Part shown: in pieces, positions 11,114-21,381 of the stretch
Numbering within the stretch: position 1 is the stretch's first letter
Layout: each line of letters starts with the position of its first letter
NCBI RefSeq assembly: GCF_007655135.1
Contig: NC_045134.1
Location: forward strand, 11,800,982 to 11,864,981
Direction of reading: 5' to 3'
Length of the DNA stretch: 64,000 nucleotides
Origin: Punica granatum
Lineage: Eukaryota; Streptophyta; Magnoliopsida; Myrtales; Lythraceae
The notes under the pieces: generated by a model
Told to the model about the DNA's origin: nothing
Seen by the model: only the letters and a program-made list of their open reading frames with translations
Database searches by the model: none
Made by a program: the position numbers and the translations under genes

Positions 11114-14034
11114 TGTCAGCACCTAATTTCGGTCCATCGGCTCCGAGGGGGGCAAAATTGTCATTCCCTAATTTATCACATTTTCTTAAAAGAAATTTAA
11201 ATTAAATTAATTTAAATTAAATTAAATTATATATGTACAAAAAAAAAAAGATTCGGGCAGCGCTCGCCGGCTGCCCGCGATCCACCGGCCCGAAACCGCC
11301 CCCAAATCGCGGTTTTCCGCGATTTTCACCAAATCGGCCGAAATCTTAAAGGAAAAGGGGAAGAAATTGAAATTAAATAAACGAAAATGGAATTGGGATG
11401 GGGAGGAACAAGACCCATTGAACGAAATCGAAAAATTGGCTCTTGTTTCGGGGAATTTGGAGATCGGAGAATTCGGGGAACCGTCCCCGGAATACCGCAA
11501 AAACTCCCCGATTCCGACCACTTAAACTCCAGTGAGGCTCAGATCGACTACGGCGGAGTGCCGGCGGCGCCCAGAGCTACCTCCCGCGTCCAGGGGCGAG
11601 AACCGCCGCCCCCAGCCTCGTCGCCGCCGCTACCCCCAATCTCGGTCGCCCTTTGGCAAACGGGTCTCGGCCCAGTTCGTTTTTTTTCGCAGGCCCAACC
11701 CAAGCCCAGCCAGGCCCAACGCCCAGTCCAGCCCAGCTTCTCTTCCGGGCGGTTTCTCCTTCGGGCGGGCGATCCGATCCGATCCGATCCGACCCGATTG
11801 TCCGGCGATTTTTTTTATTTACAGAGAAGCACCTCAACTTTCCGGATTAGGTAAATTCTCGACTTAGTGGCATGATTAGGGCTCATTTCCTGAATATTAT
11901 TGCTTGCTTGATGGATATAATGTGAATTGAGTGTTCTTGGGTCGTGTGGGTGATCGGATTTGTCCCGAACTCGATTTTACGAACTTTCCATTTTGTTACA
12001 TTTCTGTCCAGAGGACTCATTTTATTTTTTTCAGATCTGTCCCGAACCCTAAAATTTATTTTCAACCAAGTCCCGGTCATTTTACTATTTTCCAATCAGT
12101 CCTTGGATTTTTCAGAATTTCTCAAGGGTCCCAAAAGACTTTCCAAGTTGTTTCATTTTAGTCCCTGGGCCATTTTTCACCCTTTTCAGATCTGCCCCGA
12201 ATTTCAAAATTTCTTTTCAATCAAGTCCCAGTCATTTTACTATTTCCCAATCAGTCCTGGAATTCCCAGAATTTTTCAAGCATCCCAAAGAACTTTCCAA
12301 GTTGTTTCAGTTTAGTCCTGGGGCAATTTTTTTATTTTCAGATCAGTCCCGATTTTCAAGTCCATTTCAAATAAGTCCTATGACATTTTCAGTAATTTTT
12401 TGCACAGTCTCCATTTTTTAGAATTTTCAAATCAGGCCCCAATATTTTAGAATTTTCAAATCAGACCCCAATTTTTTCATAATTTTCAAATCAGTCCCTG
12501 CTCTTTTAATATCGTTCAATTCAGTCCCCTGGACATTTTCTAAAATATCTGACCCTTTTCTACTTGGATCACCCACCGACAATGTATGTGCCCATTTAAA
12601 TATTTTATTTTTGTAATTATATGTGACCATGTCGGAAATTAGAGATTATCGGGCGGTCAACTAATGGCTATCTCGACGGCTCGATATCCATAGACTAAAG
12701 CGTTTGGAAAATTTTTAATTAACCTAAAATTCTACATACGGGATAATCGGGAAGTTAAATTTGGCTAAGTTAAATCACTTGATTTCTTTAATTGGATCGC
12801 ACGAATTGATTAATAATTTGTAATCGCGTCGACAGTTCAAAAACTGTTAATCATACCCTTTTCAAAATTCACAATTTCAAAAGCACCGAGATACGTACAA
12901 CTTAATCTTGATTTTCATGCACACACATATTTACCGATTCAAGGTCATGATTACCGGTTCTTGTCCTGCCGTAATCCTAACGTAGGTTTGTGTTTAGAGC
13001 GGGTTGAAACATGGGAAAACAAATTAATCACAAACTCGGCTTAATCAAACATGGGCATATAGTCAAGTAAAGGGTTAGGTTTTGGGTTTTAGGTGAAAAT
13101 ACTCTTAATCTGTAAAAGCCATATTGTCACGATACAAAATAATCTAAAAATAACCCACTCATTCGAGACTTGACTATGGACATCATGTCTGTCGAGTAAG
13201 TTAAATGATGCCGAATGCTACATACCCTATCCATCATCCCTTTTGTTTGTTTTAGGGTAGGATTTGTATGCCAAGATACCCCGGATAATAATTGATTAAC
13301 TCACGTAAATTCGACGATAACAAAATCTCATTGTTTGTTTATTTGCGCTTACTTGTTACATTTTTACATTTATTTGTTATGCGGGTCGAGCCCGATCCTT
13401 TAGGATACGATTCACTGGGTCCAATGCCCATAACCTTCGATCACGGGGTCCAATGCCCCATACACTGAGTGCGCATTTAATTTAATTTTCGGTCTTTTCC
13501 AAAATATACGGTGAGCATGAGTGAAATCATGGCCGAATGCGAACCGACCGGGATTTAGTCATTGTAGCATGTCTTTTATTTATTTGAGAGAACAGTGTAA
13601 GGTTTCATATTATATATACATTTATGTAAAATCCCGGCCGGAGAGTAGACGGTCAGAGTGCTTCTTCGAATTTACGGTGTCAAAACGTATAAGATGAGCG
13701 GAACTTAATTAAGCGATAATTAAATTAAAATGGCAAGCCTAGACAAGCTAAAGTAACGAAAGGGCGTGTGGGATATAGACACACACGTAATAGAACCCCC
13801 GAATTCGGAATTTTCGGTTCCGTACAGATCATTGCCTTAGCATTTTAGGTGTACCCCGTACCCCTAGGCCTGGGTAACTTGCCGGCCCTCGACCTTCGGG
13901 TCGTAAAATGGCAAGTGGCGACTCCTTCTCACGTGCGTCCGTCGCGCGTCCCCGGGAAGGTGGACACTCCTAAGCCGCGTTGCATTTAGGCGCGCGCATT
14001 CGTGCCCCGACGAGACGAAATTCGGGTGCGCACA
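11114..14034 (+). repeat. 5' LTR of the 13.27-kb element
   Basis: 2921 bp, from TGTCAGCACC to GTGCGCACA. Layout: a GC-rich hairpin segment near 11255-11300, a Pro/Arg-rich GC tract at about 11570-11790 with a (GATCC)n run near 11768, then AT-richer sequence with CAGTCCC-type repeats, and an LTR end with CTTCGGGTCGTA. Compared with the 3' LTR it lacks a roughly 77-bp local duplication and a 24-bp segment, and has two more GATCC units. Confidence 0.9.
12000..12560 (+). repeat. Degenerate short repeats, TTTTCAAATCAGTCCC type, in the 5' LTR
   Basis: Imperfect units of roughly 30-45 bp repeat the words CAGTCC(C), TTTTCA(A)AT and AGAATTT. The same array lies at about 22350-22910 in the 3' LTR. An antisense relative (GGACTGAATTGAA, GGGACCAATTTGAAAAT) lies at 7560-7960, so this repeat is an old feature of the family. 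Confidence 0.65.
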
Positions 14035-14036
14035 GC

Positions 14037-14054
14037 TTGGCGACTCCACTGGGG
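14037..14054 (+). other. Primer-binding-site candidate
   Basis: TTGGCGACTCCACTGGGG begins 2 nt after the LTR terminus CACA. The TGG matches the CCA end of a tRNA as expected. I cannot assign the tRNA by eye. Confidence 0.6.
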
Positions 14055-14056
14055 AC

Positions 14057-14607
14057 ATTTAGAGGGTTCGGGCTCGTTTCCGCTTGCTTTGTTTGCTTGT
14101 TTATTTATCGCTTTTCTGCAATTTTCCGCTTATCTACTTTATGCATTTTTATTTCCCGCACACGCATTGCATATCATACTAGCTTCTAGGTACCTATGGG
14201 TCGTGTCCCACGACCGGTAATAGGAGCATAGGTTAGATAGGGGTTCGAAGTAGGGGTACGGCGCGCAGTTTGACTGTCGCTTAGGCCTTGGAAAGAATCC
14301 CGCTCGATTTCAAGGAATTGACACCCTTGAGTCGTGGGCCCCCATCCCTAGGTAGCACGGTCCTTGTAGTGCCAAAACCATGCATACTGCAGGAGCTCCA
14401 CGCCATATTCCAACCCGACTTCAGTAACAGTCCATCGAGTCGGCCTGCGCGCCATTTGAGTCCTTTTCTGTTTTTGAGAGAGATGTACGTTGTATACATT
14501 AAGCCGTGGGCATTTATTTTCTGTACCCATGCATCATCTAATTTCAAAATTAGGCGTCATTTATATTAACTAGTCCTAAATCGGTTTTCCTTTCATCTTG
14601 GTAAGAG
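14057..14607 (+). other. Internal leader of the element
   Basis: Untranslated-looking sequence between the primer site and the DUF7745 gene. Short frames on both strands show no family similarity. Confidence 0.5.
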
Positions 14608-16098
14608 ATGGCGCGCTCGGTCTCCTTTCCACACCTCGACAGGGTCACGCCACCACTTGAGGAAATCAGTCACATCTGGGCTCATCTACATCAAGTCAAC
14701 CGCGATTACATCAGTACCTTTGTTGGGGATATACCAATGCTAGCTATGTGCCGAGTGGATTGGAACTTCTTGGGAGCAGCGGTGACATTTTGGGACCCAG
14801 TCCACGCCGTTTTCAACATCCAAGGTACCGAGCTCACACCTACCATCGAGGAATATCGCACTCTCGTCGGAAGAGTTGCAGCCACCCGCGGCATTGTGGA
14901 ACCTAACTTCCACACCAACCGACTTGTTTTGGTATTGCGTCTACTCGGGGTGCATAGGTCTCAGCTACAAGCCAAACTTGCATATTCCGGTGGCACAGAG
15001 ATAGTCACCGCGAAACTACTCCATTTTATTGAAATACGAACGCGCGAGGTTCAAGGGGATCTTTTACAAAAGAATTTTTGTCATGCAATCTTATTCTTAA
15101 TTTTCGGGACTCTATTATTCCCTCGCTCGGCCGGTCACATTGACGCAGCCTTAGCTAGCGTTGTCCTCCAAGTGGTTGGAGGCCGCGAATACGAGGTGGC
15201 CTTGTTGGCCGAAACCATACGGTCCCTTGATCGCGTTACAAGAAAGACCGATCGAAGGTTGAGAGGGTCCCCAATCCTTTTGCAAATTTGGCTCCAAAGC
15301 CATGCAAACCCCTTTGGCCTTGTTCGCCCGGTTATGTTTTTCACACGTCCGGAGTCTATCATTTCGCGGTTACTACCTCTGTTGCGTGTGGAGGAACGCA
15401 AGGTCTCCGAGTGGATCAAAATTTTTCGCGAAATAGCACCAAAGGGCTTTAAATGGCGCGCCGCGTGGATGCCACCCGGACCCATGGCCCTTAGGTGTCC
15501 TGATTTTTATGGAATCTTACTCATGAGTCATGCGGGGTCTACCACTTATTTTCCGGCGCGAGTAGTGAGGCAGCTCGGTGGCTTACAGACGGTCCACGAG
15601 GATACGGCGCGAACTAGATTTGAACATACTTGGCGGGAGGATCAGACACCCGTAGATCGCCAAAGTAACGTCAAACAGATCCTGGATGCGTGGCGAACTG
15701 TGATTACCGAGCGTCCATACTTCCCCGAGCATCCGACCCTTGATGAGCGGGATTTCATGGCTACAAAAGAATACATCCTTCGCTTCTACCGATGGGGTCC
15801 AGCAGCACACGAGGATCTCGTCAACTCTCCGCGATTCGGAGATGGCGGGTCACTCGGCGCAACTCCCATTCCGAATATGGCCATCCAAGCCGAGCTCACT
15901 CATCTCAGAGCCAAAAGAGATCGTCTTCGTCAAGAAGTCGCAGAGAAGGACGAGCAGCTTGTTGATCAACGCCAACTACAGAGAGAGCTCGCCCAGGCCC
16001 GCGCCCAACTGCAGAGGCGTGATCAGGAGTTGGCGCAAACGAACGCTGCTTTGGAAAGGTCCAGGAAGAGGGCCCTTGGAGGTCCACGCACATCCTAG
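14608..16098 (+). CDS. DUF7745-type protein encoded by the retrotransposon
   Basis: 496 aa, single exon, ATG in the context AAGAGATGG. Residues about 15-90 show the DUF7745 signature: two acidic/hydrophobic helices, DWNFLGAAVTFWDP (51-64), then VF and ELTPTIEEY (75-83). The rest of the N-terminal two thirds is globular with several Trp and Arg-rich segments, such as KGFKWRAAWMPPGP. Residues about 425-485 are a strong coiled coil (QAELTHLRAKRDRLRQEVAE, then further Leu/Gln heptads), followed by a basic tail. DUF7745 proteins are plant-specific, of unknown biochemical function, and often found in repeat-rich DNA. No polymerase or nuclease motif is present. A role as a gag-like or accessory factor is inference only. 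It is open across its full length between two young LTRs, so it may still be expressed. Confidence 0.75.
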   Translation: MARSVSFPHLDRVTPPLEEISHIWAHLHQVNRDYISTFVGDIPMLAMCRVDWNFLGAAVTFWDPVHAVFNIQGTELTPTIEEYRTLVGRVAATRGIVEPNFHTNRLVLVLRLLGVHRSQLQAKLAYSGGTEIVTAKLLHFIEIRTREVQGDLLQKNFCHAILFLIFGTLLFPRSAGHIDAALASVVLQVVGGREYEVALLAETIRSLDRVTRKTDRRLRGSPILLQIWLQSHANPFGLVRPVMFFTRPESIISRLLPLLRVEERKVSEWIKIFREIAPKGFKWRAAWMPPGPMALRCPDFYGILLMSHAGSTTYFPARVVRQLGGLQTVHEDTARTRFEHTWREDQTPVDRQSNVKQILDAWRTVITERPYFPEHPTLDERDFMATKEYILRFYRWGPAAHEDLVNSPRFGDGGSLGATPIPNMAIQAELTHLRAKRDRLRQEVAEKDEQLVDQRQLQRELAQARAQLQRRDQELAQTNAALERSRKRALGGPRTS

Positions 16099-16805
16099 GA
16101 TAGACACCTCTACCAAGCCCTCACCTGGAACCGGTCCTTTCCATGGCGACGGTCGCTTGCACCTCGGGCACGTTAGAAGACCGATTTAGGACTATGTTTT
16201 GAAAATTTGTATTGCACTTTGAACCATTCGGAGTTAATACGAATGACGGCATTAGTTTTGGAAAACTCACGCATCGCATGCATCGTAGTCATTTACTGTT
16301 TTGTATACTAGCTAACATCTCACCATATAAGTGAGTGAAGACCTTCTTCGCAGAGAGTATCATCGCGTGATCAGATGCACATCTCTCCGCAAGACCCTGC
16401 GCATCTACTAGCGGCTAAGCGCGCCTCACACATGTCCAAGCATGTTCACATCAACTCATACACGCATGCTCAACGCATCAATGCATGTCTCTTGGTGTGC
16501 TCGCACGACGCCTACCAGGCCAGTTCGCTTCCCTACACTTTTGCATTGAAATCTTGAACAGTTTATACTCTTTCATTGTTTTCTTTTCCCATTGCAGGAA
16601 ATTCTCAACAAGAAGACAGCCTGAATACTGAGCGACCACGCTTGATACAACAAACGTCTCTCATCCAGCTCATTGGGATTTCAACACTAAGTCCCCATCC
16701 TTGCTCCACAAAGCAAGACTGCAAGAAAAATCAGAGTCACCGCTTTGCAATGCCCTGCACTGTTCCTCAGCATTGACATTTCCTTTCGCATCTCTTGCAC
16801 TTTCT
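16099..16805 (+). other. Non-coding segment of the element between gene and array 1
   Basis: No recognised domain. A short pyrimidine tract before GCAGGAAATTCTC near 16594-16606 resembles a splice acceptor, but no donor/exon pair could be established. Confidence 0.35.
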
Positions 16806-17195
16806 TATCGAGCACGCATTTACAGCATTGGGTTCCGGCCCCACATCGGGCTTTGGCCCTGCATCGAGCTCCGACCCCGCATTTACTGCAGCGGGCTTCG
16901 GCCCCGCATCGGGTTCCGACCCCGCTTTTTGCTGCATCGGGCTTTGGGCCCGCTTTTGGGTTTTTGCCCCGTATCGAGCTTCGACCCCACTTTTGGGCTT
17001 CGGCCCCTCATCGGGCTTTGGCCCCACTTTTGGGCTTCGACCCCTCATCCGGCTTCGGCACCATATCGGGCCTCGGTCTTGCATTTACTGCTTTCGGGCC
17101 CCGGCCCAGCATTTACTGCTTTTGGGCTCCAGCCCAGCACTTAGTACATTTAGGTTTTGACACCTCGCATCTACTGCTTTCAGGCTCATCTGATC
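16806..17195 (+). repeat. Hairpin array 1: about 16 units with GGGC-TTCG-GCCC-like stems
   Basis: Units alternate between a short inverted repeat and a spacer. Examples are GGGCTTCGGCCC (16893, 16996), GGGCTTTGGCCC, GGGTTCCGACCC, GGGCTTTGGGCCC and GGGCCCCGGCCC. Spacers are CGCATC, CACTTTT or CATTTACTGCTTT. Where the first arm changes (GGGC to GGGT or GAGC), the second arm often changes too (GCCC to ACCC). As RNA, the commonest form is a C(UUCG)G tetraloop hairpin. Long open frames across this block result from the stop-poor repeat and are not called. Confidence 0.8.
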
Positions 17196-19984
17196 TCCAA
17201 AGTCGACTTGGATTCAAATTCACCCAAGCGATACTCCGATGAGCAAGTCTAATCCTTTCGCTGCAAAGACCGGAAGTGACAGCTCCACAAGCAGAGCATG
17301 ACCCAACTCCCGATCGTAGGAGATACCAACACGATCATGCCTCTGATCAAAGAATGGATCTCATTCACCTCTGTGTGGTCGCCGATTGAATACGGGGGCA
17401 ATATCCGCAGTCTTCTTTAAACTCTCTTCTACTTTAAGTTAAATACATTCCCACAAATGGGCTCTCGACATGAACAAATCCTTCAATGGAGCATTAGGAC
17501 AGTCTTTGCGACGCCCTATTAGTGCTGTTGGACCTGTTCGACTCGCCTGTCCTCATGGGACTCGACTCCTCGAGCCTTCCCTACGACGACTGCGCATGCT
17601 TACTCGCAACTAGGGAAAATATGCTCATGTGACTTTAGTCACGGTCTAACCACTCCAGAGTAGTGATGACTAGATTCCCAGAAACAAATGTCACCTACAC
17701 GTGGCACCCCATGGGTCGCGCGCGGGACAAAAAGGATTTTCCTATGGGACCACCTCATATTTCTTACCACATATTCCCCGCATAATCGCCTAATGCATTG
17801 TCTTCTTTGTCATCCTTCACAGGGGCACATTGACCACAGGCGAAGAGCGATGCACGAGTTCACGCTTCCTTGAGAACTTGTCTCGGACCCTTTCCTTATA
17901 CTTTGACGAGGGAGGTGTCCGACGATGAGGTACCCCCCTATGAAGTCGGAAACAAGGACAATCGAGCGAATCACTCAGCATTGATGCAACCGTCTTCCTC
18001 GAACATCCAGTGGCTTCAACAACATGCACCCTCCAAGAGGCACGCGCTGTAAAGAAAAACAAGAGATGATCGGAGACATCACACCAGGCGCCTACCACAG
18101 GCCGCTTCGACAAATGAAGATCGGGGCATCCCCGTTCAACATTCGCGCCGAGACAACCTCGGTTCCCTATTCCACATGGGGCAATTTGACATTTTCTTTT
18201 CCTAGACAACAGGGGAAATTCACATGTAATGCTTGCAAGGGCAAATGACACGGAGTTCGACTTCCGAGTGCGCGAGAATCAAACTTCCAAGAAAGCCGGT
18301 CCTCACAAAATAGGGCTAGTAACACACAACAAGTCTCCACGAGGCGAAGCACACCAAAGCGGCATCGGCAATGCAAAATCGTGGAGTTTCAAACAAAGAC
18401 ATGGGGCACAAAACAAACCCCAACTACAAGAGAAAAACATAGCGGAAAGAAGCGGAAAAATCCGCCAATGAAAGAGAGAGAAAAGACGCGGAAAAACCCG
18501 CCAATGAACAAAACAAGGCATCGCTGAGATTTAAAACTCCGGTATCGCTAATCTTGAGAAATCAACAAACCCCGACAAAAGGGGAGCGGCAGATGCAACT
18601 CCTCGATGGAGACAGAACGCAACGCACTCGGAGGTCGAATCCTTCGAACCCTTCGCCCTTGCAAACTCGAGAGACAAAAGAATCGAGCCCGCTAGGTTGA
18701 AAACCCATCGGGGCAACCTAGGCAAAAGCTAGGGCAAGAGAGAGGCACGACTGAAAATCCCGAGGCGGGCAGTCGTGGCAAAAGGAGAGCTAATCCCCTT
18801 TAGGTCGAGAAGTGCGGCTCCGAGGTGGGTGACCGTAGCAAAAGGAGAGCAAAATGAGAGATGGATAAAATTGACCCCTTAGTCTCTCACACATCGTGCG
18901 GACTAGGGATCCCCAATGTAAATGGCCAGATTATCTACTCCAGCATGATCCTCGATCAGCCCTCCAACACAGCTCAACCGTCCAGCGTGGATTCCTCCTC
19001 AAGCACAGTGGGCAAACCGAGCATGCTATCCAAGCAGTTTGATACAACCTACACAACAGAAGAACAGAGGAAAAAGGGTACATCTCGCTACAGGCGTGAA
19101 CTCGTGTATCCTTTTAGCCTGGGGCAACGCGTTCCCCCCAAGCTTTCTCTTTTCTGTTTGTCTTTGCATAACTCCAGAATGGGTCACAGCCACCCTTCAA
19201 CAGGCTACCACAAAGCCGAAATCCCAGACATTCCTTTCTGAGGTCTAGTTATAGCATTATGGAAATGGTCAGATCGAGTCTGATCGAATCTGGGCAAAAA
19301 AAAAAATCCCCGCGCGGGTCACAAGCGCAGCCGCCCTACGGTACCTTGACGAGAAGGGTCCTAAGCCGACGGGCGCGTAGAATAATCGACAGAGCCGCTA
19401 GGGCATCATTGAGAATGTCGCGATATGCTCGTGCATGGCCAACAGGAGCCTTGGAAGCCTCACATTGAGGCCTTCGAAAATGGGATCTCATTCGCATCGC
19501 CAAAGCAAAAACTCTATACGGGTCGCCCAAGCAACCCGAAACTGAAGAACATGCGTCGCAAACACATCATTTTACCTGTGCTTACAAATCACTAGTAATC
19601 CCATGACTTATTAATGATGTCAGGACCACAGGTACAACAAACGCGGGAATTACGACGGACTCTGATTTCCCATCTCTCGGGGTACATGGGTACTTTGTCT
19701 AGAACTCGAGTCCTTCATCGCAAGACCAGGGCATCCCCAGCAAAATACCACCGCCTATACGACAGAGCCGGCATTCGGCAGAACAACGAGCAACCGCCCC
19801 AGCAGCGAAGCCGGCTTCCGGCAGATCAAACACACTGCCGTCCCAAGGGCAAAGCATTGACGAAGCAACTACATCGTACCAGCTTGCCCCGACCCAATGC
19901 CAAGCTCCCATTTTCAGCACCCTGCGCCATTCCTTAGCAATTATCTTTGCTTCAACATTTCCCACATTTTCTTATCAACTCACA
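17196..19984 (+). other. Non-coding internal region between the arrays, with small repeats
   Basis: No enzyme motif recognised on either strand. Two further hairpin words occur, GCGGAAAAATCCGC (18452-18465) and GCGGAAAAACCCGC (18488-18501), each followed by CAATGAA. A 30-bp segment with CGAGG.GGG and CGT.GCAAAAGGAGAGC repeats at 18761-18790 and 18821-18850. Small open frames here are unsupported. Confidence 0.45.
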
Positions 19985-19994
19985 TTTACTACTT

Positions 19995-21235
19995 TTCGGA
20001 CTTCGTGTCCTCATTTGCTTCTTCCCGGACTTCGTGTCCGTATTTACTGCATTTCGGACTTCGTGTCCTCATTTACGGCTTTCCGGACTTCGTGTCCGCA
20101 TCTGCATTTCGGACCTCGTGTCCACATTTACGGCTTTCCGGACTTCGTGTCCGCATATACTGCTTTCTAAACTTCGTGTCCATCTTTACTGCATTTCGGA
20201 CTTCGCGTCCACGGACTTCGTGTCCTCATTTACTGCTTTTCGGACTTTGTGTCCTCATTTACTGCTTTTCGGACTTCGTGTCCTCATTTTACTGCTTTCC
20301 GGACTTCGTGTCCGCATTCGCTGCATTCCGGACTTCGTGTCCGCATTCGCTGCTTTCCGAACTTCGTGTCGACATTCATTGTTCTTAGGACTTCGTGTCC
20401 TTCTTTATCGCTTTTCGGACTTCGTGTCCATCTTTATCGCTTTTCGGACTTCGCGTCCAGGACTTCGTGTCCACATTTATTGCTTCTCGGACTTCGCGTC
20501 CAGGACTTCGTGTCCATCTTTACCGCTTTTCGGACTTCGCGTCCAGGACTTCGTGTCCATCTTTACCGCTTTTCGAACTTCGCGTCCAGGACTTCGTGTC
20601 CATTTTTACCGCTTTTCGGACTTCGTGTCCATCTTTACCGCTTTTCGGACTTCCCGTCCAGGACTTCGTGTCCACACATTTACCGCTTTTCGGACTTCGC
20701 GTCCAGGACTTCGTGTCCAGCTTTACCGCTTTTCGGACTTCGCGTCCAGGACTTCGTGTCCATCTTTACCGCTTTTCGGACTTCGCGTGCAGGACTTCGT
20801 GTCCATCTTTACCGCTTTCCGGACTTCGCGTCCAGGACTTCGTGTCCATCTTTACCGCTTTTCGGACTTCGCGTCCAGGACTTCGTGTCCATCTTTACCG
20901 CATTTCGGACTTCGCGTCTATCTTTACCGCTTTTCGAACTTCGGGTCCAGGATTTCGTGTCCATCTTTACCGTTTTTCGGACTTCGCGTCCGCATCTTTA
21001 CTACATTTTGGACTTCGTGTCCACATTCATTGCATTCCGGACTTCGTGTCCTCATTTACTGCTTTCCAAAGTTCGTGTCCGCATTCACAGCATTTTGGAC
21101 TTCGCGTCCGCATCTATTGCATTTTGGACTTCGTGCCCACATTCATTGCATTCCGGACTTTGTGTCCGCATTTACTACTTTTTGGACTTCATGTCCTCAC
21201 TTAATGTCTTTCAAGTATGCGTCCACATTTACTAA
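19995..21235 (+). repeat. Hairpin array 2: about 49 units of CGGACTTCGTGTCC
   Basis: The core unit is GGAC-TTCGT-GTCC (variant GGACTTCGCGTCC), a 4-bp perfect stem with a 5-nt loop. Cores are joined by spacers such as TCATTTACTGCTTTT or ATCTTTACCGCTTTT. Between about 20445 and 20955 a higher-order unit dominates: two adjacent cores (CGGACTTCGCGTCC, AGGACTTCGTGTCC) plus the spacer, about 43 bp, repeated about nine times. The array is open in all three plus frames because the unit lacks stop words. Irregular unit lengths shift the frame, which argues against a selected protein. Confidence 0.85.
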
Positions 21236-21367
21236 TTTATGGTTTTTACTATTTTTGCAATAGGCCTACATATTAGCAAAAACGAGGAGAATTGCCAAAC
21301 GGTCGCCAGGACCAAACGAGGTGCTTCTTATAGTCTTTAGCTGCATCCTCTATTCGAGCACGCAACC

Positions 21368-21381
21368 AAAGAGGGGCAAGC
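21368..21381 (+). other. Polypurine tract candidate
   Basis: AAAGAGGGGCAAGC immediately precedes the 3' LTR start TGTCAGCACC, the expected place for plus-strand priming. Confidence 0.7.

Noticed and set aside
11387..11854. Coding frames inside the LTRs (both strands, also 21720-22202)
   Set aside because: They lie in GC-rich LTR sequence, differ in frame between the two LTRs because of indels, and show no domain.
16701..17242. Pro/Ala-rich open frames on both strands over array 1
   Set aside because: They are by-products of the GC-rich stop-poor hairpin repeat, overlapping in several frames.
19995..21235. CRISPR-like array
   Set aside because: The repeats are about 14 bp with short, similar spacers, and the context is a plant retrotransposon. 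No cas genes are present.
19947..21263. Long open frames (438, 328 and 269 codons) across hairpin array 2
   Set aside because: All three plus frames are open at once because the repeat lacks stop words, and irregular unit lengths shift the frame. No start context, domain or codon signal supports a protein.
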